From positions 74,858,935 through 74,922,934 of the forward strand of contig NC_092225.1 of NCBI RefSeq assembly GCF_036320965.1: a DNA stretch of 64,000 nucleotides. Reading direction: 5' to 3'. Source of the stretch: Panulirus ornatus (lineage: Eukaryota; Arthropoda; Malacostraca; Decapoda; Palinuridae). Below, piece after piece: positions 56,885 through 64,000 of the stretch (position 1 is the first letter of the stretch; each line of letters begins with the position of its first letter). The translations under genes were made by a program, and so were the position numbers. The notes under the pieces are model-generated. The model worked only from the letters and a program-made list of their open reading frames with translations, was not told the origin of the DNA and searched no databases.

Positions 56885-57930
56885 ATGGCAGGGAAGATCA
56901 GTATACATAGCAGGGAGGGCCATTTACCATGGTAGGGAGGGTAGTGACACACCATACCCAGGGTCAGTATACACAGCTGAAAGTCCAATATCCATGGCAG
57001 GGAGGGTCATTACACATATAAGAGCAAAGGGTCATTACGCATTACAGAGGATCATCATAATTGGCAAGGAAGGTCATTGTACTTGGTAGGCCGGGTTCAT
57101 TTTCCATGATAGCGACGGTTTTTGAACAAGCAGAAAGGTACATTATACATGGCGAGAAAGGATCATTATACATGGAAGGACGTTCATCATATATGTAAGT
57201 AGGGTCATCAATGACTGGCTATTATACATGGAAAGGAAGGTGGATATAAATGGAAGGGTTATGATCAGGTAGGGAGGGTCAATATCCACGACAGATGGTC
57301 ATTATACATAGCAGGGAGGGTTATACATGGTACATGTCAGTATACATGGCAAGGAAAATAATCAGTATATAGAATGTAGTGCGATTATGCATGGCACGGT
57401 CAATATAGATGATATAAATGATCATTATACACGGCAGGGTCATTATACATGAAGGAAGATTCATATATATAAACAGGGTCATAAATGACAGGTTATTATA
57501 CATTGAAAGGAAGGTGATTATAATTGGAAGGGTTATTATATAAGGTAGGGAGGGAGGGTCAATATCCACGACAGATGGTCATTATTCATGACAGGGAGGG
57601 TTATCATATATGGTACATGTCAGTAAACATGGCAAGGAAAAAATCAGTGTATATAGTGCGATTATGCAGCAGGGAGGGTCAATATAGATGATAAAGGTGA
57701 TCATTATACACAGCAGGAAGGGTCATTATACATGGAAGGTTCCTATATGAAATCAAGGTCATAAATGACTGGGTCAATATACACGATAGGGAAGAAGCTT
57801 ATACATGAGAGGGAGGGTCATTGTACATGGAAGGGAACGTGATTATAAATGGGAGGTCATAATACAGTGTTATACAAGACAGGAAGGATCATTATACAAT
57901 GCAGGAAGGGTCATTACTCACGGTAAGAAG
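56885..57930. repeat. GGTCATTATACATGG-type repeat with higher-order period of about 277 nt
   Basis: Short units of 20-30 nt around GGTCATTATACATGGCAGGG pervade the stretch. A longer order is superimposed: GGTCAT(C/A)AATGACTGG-type blocks start at about 57,203, 57,477 and 57,757. GGGTCAATATCCACGACAGA and GGTACATGTCAGTA recur with the same spacing. Confidence 0.85.
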
Positions 57931-57939
57931 GATCACAAG

Positions 57940-59375
57940 CATAGTGTGGTAGATGACCAGGGGCTAGCATAGTGTGGTGGATGACCACCAGGGGCTAGCA
58001 TAGTGTGGTGGATGACCAAGGGGTAGCACAGTGTGATGTATGACCAGCGGCTAGCATAGTCTGGTGGATGACCAAGGGTAACTTAGCATAGTGTGGTGGA
58101 TGACCAGGGGCTAGCATAGTGTGGTGGATGACCAAGGGTTAGCATAGTGTGATGTATGACCAGGGGCTAGCATAGTGTAGTGGATGACCAGGGGCTAGCA
58201 TAGTGTGGTGGATGACCAGGGGCTAGCATAGTGTGGTGGATGACCAGGGGTTAGCATAGTGTGATGTATGACCAGGGGCTAGCATAGTGTGGTGGATGAC
58301 CAAGGGTTAGCATAGTGTATTGTATGACCAAGGGCTAGCATAGTGTGTGGATGACCAAGGGTTAGCATAGTGTGATGTATGACCAGGGGCTAGCATAGTG
58401 TGGTGGATGACCAGGGGCTAGCATAGTGCGGTGGATGACAAGGAATTAGCATAGTGTGGTGGATGACCAGGGGTTAGCATAGTGTGATGTATGACCAGGG
58501 GCTAGCATAGTGTGGTGGATGACCAAGGGTTAGCATAGTGTGATGGATGACCAAGGGTTAGCATAGTGTGATGTATGACCACCAGGGGCTAGCATAGTGT
58601 GGTGGATGACCAAGGGTTAGCATAGTGTGATGTATGACCAAGAGCTAGCATAGCGTGGTGGATGACCAAGGGTCAGCATAGTGTGATGTACGACCAGGGG
58701 CTAGCATAGTGTGGTGGATGACCAGGGGCTAGCATAATGTGGTGGATGACAAAGAATTAGCATAGTGTGGTGGATGACCAGGGGCTAGCATAATTTGGTG
58801 GATGACCATGGTTCAGCATAGTGTGATGTATGTCCAGGGACTAGCACAGTGTGGTGGATGACCATGGGTTAGCATAGTGTGATGTATGACCAGGGACTAG
58901 CATAGTGTGATATATGACCAGGGGTTAGCATAGTGTGGTGGATGACCATGGGTTAGCATAGTGTGATGTCTAACCAGGGGCTAGCATAGTGTGGTGGATG
59001 ACCAAGGGTTAGCATAGTGTGATGTATGACCAGGGGCTAGCATAGTGTGGTGGATGACCAAGGGTTAGCATAGTGTGATGTATGACCAGGGACTAGCATA
59101 GTGTGATGGATGACCATGGATTAGCATAGTGTGGTGGATGACCATGGGTTAGCATAGTGATGTATGGCCATGGGCTTGCATAGTGTGGTGGATGACCCTG
59201 GTTTAGCATAGCGTGGTGGATGACCATGGGCTAGCATAGTTTGGTGCTGGTCTACGTGGGCTGGTGTGCAACAGGGCAAAAACTGGCAGGTATTAGTATG
59301 GGCAGATGGATGACCATGGGCTAACATAGGCTGGTGGATGACCATGGGCTAACATAGCCTGGTGGCACCTCCAGT
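57940..59375. repeat. 28-nt minisatellite, about 50 copies
   Basis: The unit is TAGCATAGTGTGGTGGATGA + CCAGGGGC. Two main variants, GTGGTGGATGACC and GTGATGTATGACC, alternate in no fixed order. Drift increases toward the right end, where it abuts the donor side of the exon at 59,382. Confidence 0.95.
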
Positions 59376-59381
59376 ACTTAC

Positions 59382-59444
59382 CGGGAAGTAATCTTCCATT
59401 ATGGGCACGTCGCTCCTGCCGTCTCCAGAGCCAGAGCCAAAATA
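59382..59444 (-). CDS. Multiplexin-like gene, SGSGDG linker exon
   Basis: The exon is 63 nt with acceptor CTTGCTTTCAG| and donor TTCCCG|GTAAGT, both excellent. It is phase 0 to 0. It encodes YFGSGSGDGRSDVPIMEDYF plus Pro. SGSGD in an acidic context is a typical glycosaminoglycan attachment motif. The exon lies on the same strand and in compatible phase with 60,950-61,056 (upstream) and 46,032-46,137 (downstream). The intron to the latter is 13.2 kb and contains RTE copies C and D and the minisatellites. Confidence 0.78.
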
Positions 59445-59772
59445 CTGAAAGCAAGAAGCAAGCAGTGAGTCAGCCACCGTCCACCACACCTACCACCGCC
59501 GCATGCCGTCAACTGAGAGGGGGGGGGGGGGGGGGGCGCGCACGTGCACTGGGGAAGGGGGTGTGGCATGGCAGCACACAGGTACACACAGTGTGTTGTC
59601 ATGCGCACATGACGACGCACAGGTGCACACAGAGGCAGGGTTCTGAGCGCCTGTGTGAGTTAACATGTTTGTTGAGATGTCGAGGTCAGGACCACCATTA
59701 TCATTCACAGGTGTGTGCGTCTGTTACGTGTGGTATGTCTGCACGTGTATGTGTGCACATGTACCTGTGTAC

Positions 59773-59776
<4 letters not shown>

Positions 59777-59809
<33 letters not shown>
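59777..59809. repeat. (TG)n microsatellite
   Basis: About 16 TG units inside the intron. A G-run lies at 59,519-59,536 nearby. Confidence 0.95.
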
Positions 59810-59813
<4 letters not shown>

Positions 59814-60021
59814 ACCACCTGTGTGTTACGAGGAGAGTTTTACACTGGTGTTGACCCCTCACTCAACCACATGTACGTCCCGTGTCTTAACTCCCGTGTG
59901 TCATTACTACATGTGATCATCATCTGTGTGTTGCGGGGGTGAAGTCTTGTCCCCTCTCTTAAAACTGAATATATGTACCATGTTTTTACTCTTTATATAT
60001 ATATATATTTTTTTTTTCTTT

Positions 60022-60247
60022 CATACTATTCGCCATTTCCCGCATTAGCGAGGTAGCGTTAAGAACAGAGGACTGGGCCCTTGAGGGAATATCCTCACCT
60101 GGGCCCCTTCTCTGTTCCCTCTTTTGGAAAATTAAAAAAAAAAGTGAGAGGGGAGGATTTCCAGCCCCCCGCTCCCTCCCCTTTTAGTCGCCTTCTACGA
60201 CACGCAGGGAATACGTGGGAAGTATTCTTTCTCCCCTATCCCCAGGG

Positions 60248-60250
<3 letters not shown>
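60022..60250 (+). mobile_element. SINE-like repeat, first of two tandem copies
   Basis: About 230 bp. The order is CATACTATTCGCCATTTCCC, GCATTAGCGAGGTAGCGTTA, AGAACAGAGGACTGGGCCC, a TGAGGGAATATCCTCACC dyad, TTCTCTGTTCCCTCTTTTGG, an A-run, GAGGGGAGGATTTCCAGCC, TTTTAGTCGCCTTCTACGAC, and CTATCCCCAGGGATAATATA leading into (TA)n. No tRNA-like boxes are evident. The class is unproven. Confidence 0.85.
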
Positions 60251-60327
<77 letters not shown>

Positions 60328-60328
<1 letters not shown>

Positions 60329-60549
60329 CATACGATTCGCCATTTCCCGCATTTGCGAGGTAGCGTTAAGAACAGAGGACTGGGCCTTAGAGGGAAAATC
60401 CTCACCTGGCCCCCTTCTCTGTTCCTTCTTTTGGAAAATTAAAAAAAAAACGAAAGGGGAGGATTTCCAGCCACCCGCTCCCTCCCCTTTTAGTCGCCTT
60501 CTACGACACGCAGGGAATACGTGGGAAGTATTCTTTCTCCCCTATCCCC

Positions 60550-60626
<77 letters not shown>
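60328..60626 (+). mobile_element. SINE-like repeat, second tandem copy with (TA)n
   Basis: The same block order as the copy at 60,022, about 90% alike by eye, ending in CTATCCCCAGGGATATATA and about 70 bp of (TA)n. A (TA)n/T-run of about 75 bp separates the two copies. Both are in the same orientation, as expected if one inserted into the TA tail of the other. Confidence 0.85.
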
Positions 60627-60630
<4 letters not shown>

Positions 60631-60795
60631 AGCCTAAGTAAGAAACTATTCATCGAGCAGCCCCTGAGGGGAGGATGAACACCTGGGCTTGCTGTAAGCC
60701 AAGTGCTGCGCCTAGGATTCGGACCCGAGCGGGTCTGCATGTGCATGATGATCAGCTATGCTAATCACTACACCATGGAAGTCCGCGCGCGTGCG
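60627..60795 (-). mobile_element. tRNA-derived SINE
   Basis: On the minus strand the 5' end reads ACTTCCATGGTGTAGTGATT, then AGCATAGCTGATCATCATGC, and later GGTCCGAATCCTAGG. TGGTGTAGTGATTAGC fits a Pol III A box, and GGTCCGAATCC fits the B box (GGTTCGANNCC with one change). The body continues with CAGCACTTGGCTTACAGCAA and CCTCAGGGGCTGCTCGATGA and ends at (TA)n. (TG)n flanks its 5' side (60,800-60,850). Confidence 0.65.
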
Positions 60796-60799
60796 TGTA

Positions 60800-60850
<51 letters not shown>
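60800..60850. repeat. (TG)n microsatellite
   Basis: About 24 TG units between the SINE and the exon at 60,950. Confidence 0.95.
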
Positions 60851-60851
<1 letters not shown>

Positions 60852-60949
60852 CTATACCATCATACACAGTGGAATACAATGGTCTGGTGTGGGTGCGTTG
60901 CTAGCCATGCCTAACCCCCCGCCCCTACAGGGAGTCTCAGTTCTGTTAC

Positions 60950-61056
60950 CTTAAGCACGGCGTCGGTGCGACACTCGAGTACCACCTGGTAGCAAGCCTT
61001 GGGCATGATGGCGTGGCTATCATACCCAGGGTTGGTATCGTCGTACTCGAGCATCG
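60950..61056 (-). CDS. Multiplexin-like gene, Cys-containing exon (most 5' seen)
   Basis: It ends at CTTAAG|GTAACAG in phase 0, joining to the exon at 59,382. It encodes MLEYDDTNPGYDSHAIMPKA, then CYQVVLECRTDAVLK. The two Cys and the beta-like alternation could be the end of a folded N-terminal domain; multiplexins have a thrombospondin/laminin-G-like domain there, but I cannot show that from 35 residues. The 5' boundary is weak: GGTAG|CG at 61,057 and GAGGTAG|GTAGCG at 61,061 are possible, and an in-frame TAG lies just upstream. Further 5' exons should be to the right, but I do not recognise them. Confidence 0.6.
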
Positions 61057-61059
61057 CTA

Positions 61060-61777
61060 CCTACCTCCTGCTCAGAGGTTCTGGGGGTCATATTCAACTG
61101 AGCGACGTTACACCACTACAACAGTACGGCGAGTATGCCAGGCTCTACCTAAGTTAATCTATTACTACAGTAAAAAAATAAAACAATGGCGTTTGCTCAT
61201 TGAGAAGTATGTAACTAATAATAATCCACTACTGAAATATGGTCCACTAAATTAGCTACATTAATATGTGAACAGGCAACTAGACAAGGACAAAATAAAC
61301 ATAACATGACCAGAACATTATCGAACAGCTTTATACAAACTTTAGTAAATAAATACATGAAACATTGAGACACACACACAACATTTAGAAGCAACACAAA
61401 TCAGCCACTACCTAAGCAGTGTCAAACTAATGTTTACCTACAGACAGACTATACAGGACTAGCTTTAGCCCGGACGGACTTACCTTATTATGATCAGCCA
61501 TACCACTTCTCTGGGCTCACGACAAACAATTATGTGAGCTCAGGACAGATTGAACACATTCTAACAGTGTCTTGCTCTTGATACACAGTACAAAGGTATG
61601 AGGAGAGCATGTGATTCAACTTTTATGAAATTTGTGAAGCATGGGAATATAATGGTTATTCAAGTCTTTGCAGCATGTGAAAATTAGCTACAGACTCAAG
61701 TTATTTACATAGAAAGGTGTATATTGCTTCCTCTGGTGAAAGATATGTATAAATTCAATTATTTAGTATCATATATT
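61060..61777. other. Intron or intergenic, no recognisable feature
   Basis: AT-rich, with no exon candidate and no repeat family seen. Confidence 0.45.
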
Positions 61778-62690
61778 TTACCTTCCTTTAAATAGTTTAT
61801 AAGTATCGTTCAATATTACCCAAAATATATTTCCTCCAATGTTACTATATAAATCATATTTGCCTATGAGGCTCCTATATTCTTTGCATTCCCTCATCAC
61901 ATGTTCCACGGTAATACTGCTATTGTCATACTGGGACAGATCTCTTCTTAAATGACCAGAGGTCAACACAATATGACCAATCCTCAGTCGAGAAAGTATG
62001 GTCTCAAAATTACGATTGCTGTTGAGGGAGGAACGCCATACTTTCAACGCTCAGCCATGATGCTCCGTGCTCTGTTATGCTTCCTGGTCCCACCGACGTT
62101 GCCATTTACATCTATAATCATTTATTCAGCCGCAAGAATCATTGTTAGTTGTAACTTGTGTGGGTATGGACTGCAACTGTACATATGGCTGCTGTAGCCT
62201 CAGCGTCTGCTGTTTCATTACCGTTGATACCATGTCGTCCACGGTGTCAACAAGATGTTGCCACATGCTTGAGTGATCTTTGCAATCCAGTTTTGGACTT
62301 TCTAAAATATAGGATGACCCAGATCTTAGTGTTAACTGGCTTGAGTACACTCCGTGAATCGAAACAAACCGCAAACTTCTTTTTGGGAGAATATGTCCAA
62401 TCACTTTATATAGCAGCCTGTATACCTTACACTTCTGTGGTACATATGGGAGATTATTGTGTTAGTGTTGCCATGCTGAGTCTTTCTTAATAACGACGGT
62501 AAAGCGTACATCTTCATAACATTTTGAACCATCATTAAATAGCTTCATTCTCTTTGCATGAATACTATCATGATGAAGGAATTTCCTTTTTTTCTTTACA
62601 TATGTTGCTTTTGATTGTTTTAATTCAGTCTCAACGAAGTTTGATCCCAGGAATCTTTCTGGGAGGGAACCAAACAATACCCACATTTTT
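61778..62690 (-). mobile_element. LINE RNase H and C-terminal tail relic
   Basis: In minus-strand order: KLFNDGSKCYEDVRFTVVIK (62,550-62,490) matches the first acidic block of RNase H (.Y.DGSK). RSLRFVSIHGVYSSQLT (about 62,390-62,335) follows. Then, across a frame change, LSRLRIGHIVLTSGHL and ITVEHVMRECKEYRS (about 61,995-61,870) form the 'R.R.GH..LT...C...TVEH.L..C..Y' tail of LINEs with RNase H (I/R1/LOA-like or related). Reverse transcriptase is not in the window. Dead copy. Confidence 0.65.
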
Positions 62691-62699
62691 TTAATTGCA

Positions 62700-63148
62700 T
62701 TAAGTCTAAGCCATTCTGAGTAACGACATGTTTTATTCTGACGTTAAAAGGTTCAGAGAAATTTAAATGTTCATATTATACTTCAGTATTCTCGGCAGCA
62801 ACATCATACGTATATGTAGAGTCAGGTGGTGAATGCACGTTTAAGCCGAGAGAGATGCTAGCTAAATTCCTCGCGACTTAAATCCGTAGAGAGCTCGCCC
62901 AACTCTGCCTACACACAGGAGGAAGAAGAGGTAGGAAGGTTACAAACAACTCGTTGTTTTTGTGTCGTGAACAGACATCACATGTGGAATCCCTTGTGTC
63001 CTCAACTTACAATAGTATGTCTTAATCAGTGAGTAGAAAACGGTGGAGTTGAAGTTATAACTCTGACATGTCGATTACTATACCGAGTGTCTGTCTATAA
63101 AGTCTGGGCTCACAAACAAAATTCATGATCGAATTTTACTTCAACAAA
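62700..63148. other. No recognisable feature
   Basis: No repeat family or coding sequence recognised. Confidence 0.45.
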
Positions 63149-63149
63149 C

Positions 63150-63241
63150 GTTCAAACTGCATGACATGAGCTGCATGCATACCCATAAATACAAAGTTCT
63201 CATGGAAATATTCATGCAAATTCATGTCGTGCAGTTTCAAC
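63150..63241. repeat. Inverted repeat, 21-bp arms
   Basis: GTTCAAACTGCATGACATGA (63,150-63,169) and TTCATGTCGTGCAGTTTCAAC (63,221-63,241) pair with about two or three mismatches around a 50-nt centre. It could be a small foldback or the end of a larger element. Confidence 0.6.
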
Positions 63242-63318
63242 ATTCATTGGAAGAAAGGTATAGTTAATTTTTTTTTCACTTCACTATCTGTTTTCTACAT
63301 ACAAATGCACAAAGCATT

Positions 63319-63714
63319 TCAGTGAGGGTATGGGTCAAGGGCACATATCCAGTAGTATGTGGAAGCCAGCATACAGCGTACATGTGGGTATAGTAAATGG
63401 ACATAGGAGGGTGACATGTTCATGTGAGTCTGAACTTTTAAATTATCCTGTATATCATCTCTGATATTAACCCTTTGACCACAGCGACAGAACCCCTTGT
63501 GTATGAGGGTACGACCTTTGACCTGATCATTACGGGTCACGTCATAGGCCAGGTTAACAAAGTTAAGGGCCGTATCTTCGTGGTCAAGGATACTACCGTC
63601 GCGTCGTGTTGTGAGGGTTAATGCACTTCGCTCTGTCTTGAAGGTAACGTCTCCCAGGAGGGTAAAGGTAGCCACAAATACTGAAATCAAGAGCCAGGAG
63701 TTCATCCTTCTCAA
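63319..63714 (-). CDS. Unidentified ORF, 131 codons, with N-terminal hydrophobic segment
   Basis: It starts MRRMNSWLLISVFVATFTLL, which looks like a signal peptide or membrane anchor. It continues with ERSALTLTTRRDGSILDHED, then KGRTLIHKGFCRCGQRVNIR. The CRCGQR segment has paired Cys. I recognise no family. It is long for the local composition but could be chance. There is no splice or promoter support. Confidence 0.25.
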   Translation of the reverse strand: MRRMNSWLLISVFVATFTLLGDVTFKTERSALTLTTRRDGSILDHEDTALNFVNLAYDVTRNDQVKGRTLIHKGFCRCGQRVNIRDDIQDNLKVQTHMNMSPSYVHLLYPHVRCMLASTYYWICALDPYPH

Positions 63715-63721
63715 CTTGTGT

Positions 63722-63950
63722 CGACAACGTCTTCAGGAGAATCAAGGATACGTCCTGGCAGGTACACCAGCTCATATCCAAAACTGGTGCAACAGGGAAC
63801 CGGACGCTGTTAAGAATTTCTGCCCCACTGGTCCGGTATTGGCAACGACGTTTCCCAGCGTCCAGTTCTCTGATCCACCAGTCTTAGATGTAGGCTTGTG
63901 TACCTGCCAGGATGTATCACTAATCTGCTGCAGAAGACGTTGTTGAAGGT
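63722..63950. repeat. Inverted duplication, arms about 70 bp
   Basis: On the reverse strand the left arm (63,722-63,793) reads GCACCAGTTTTGGATATGAG, CTGGTGTACCTGCCAGGACG and GAAGACGTTGTCGA. The right arm on the plus strand (63,876-63,949) reads CCACCAGTCTTAGATGTAGG, CTTGTGTACCTGCCAGGATG and GAAGACGTTGTTGA. Identity is around 80% by eye. The centre is about 80 nt. Confidence 0.75.
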
Positions 63951-64000
63951 AATTGAGAAGAAATTCATGGATCTTGCTGTCACTTCCTTCCAATCTTTTA

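Noticed and set aside
60215..60442. YIYIYI-type open frames at (TA)n tracts here and at 36,023, 37,320, 38,617 and 52,145
   Set aside because: These are pure dinucleotide-repeat translations fused to repeat tails.
61013..61255. Plus-strand 80-codon frame over the exon at 60,950
   Set aside because: It is antisense to the splice-supported minus exon and has no domain.

Overview
The window looks like intronic and intergenic DNA of a large, repeat-laden animal genome. A decapod crustacean is the best guess. The reasons are dense (TA)n, (TG)n and trinucleotide arrays, RTE-clade LINEs whose 3' ends carry the GCGAGGTAGCGCAAGG-type tail that I associate with lobsters and shrimps, and small collagen exons separated by introns of up to about 13 kb. 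Nothing prokaryotic is present (no operons, CRISPR or rRNA). The organism call is an inference from style, not from a marker gene.

One host gene can be supported. It lies on the minus strand from about 61,056 down to 24,805 and probably runs off the left side. Its exons have consensus splice sites and compatible phases. From 5' to 3' they are a short Cys-containing non-collagen exon (60,950-61,056), an SGSGDG linker exon (59,382-59,444), an acidic/Pro-rich exon (46,032-46,137), a possible alternative first exon with a signal peptide (44,420-44,624), a large exon holding a complete ten-cysteine Frizzled domain plus a Tyr/Asp tract and a mucin-like linker (43,001-43,813), and five Gly-X-Y exons (42,674-42,726; 35,622-35,759; 25,512-25,610; 25,209-25,353; 24,805-24,926). 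A Frizzled module ahead of an interrupted triple helix is the plan of the long form of collagen XVIII, so I call the gene multiplexin-like.

The rest is mostly mobile DNA. From 1 to 10,400 there are old, broken elements: two inverted CR1-like LINE 3' ends, a Tc1-like transposase relic split by a Tigger/pogo-like element that itself carries a 600-bp foldback with hammerhead-like cores, and another CR1/L2-like LINE relic. From 10,480 to 41,580, and again at 49,339-52,320 and 55,396-56,327, there are about twenty copies of one RTE-clade LINE (APE endonuclease, reverse transcriptase, RTE-type C-terminus) on both strands. They range from decayed to nearly intact and are chained end to end through (TA)n tracts. 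A Penelope-like GIY-YIG relic (21,890-22,700) and a second RTE family (22,920-23,650) sit between them. 

From 46,140 to 48,450 and 56,880 to 59,375 the sequence is minisatellite (30-, 42-, 33- and 28-nt units and a roughly 277-nt higher-order repeat). The right end carries two tandem copies of a 230-bp SINE-like repeat, a tRNA-derived SINE, a LINE RNase H relic, and unassigned sequence with two inverted repeats.
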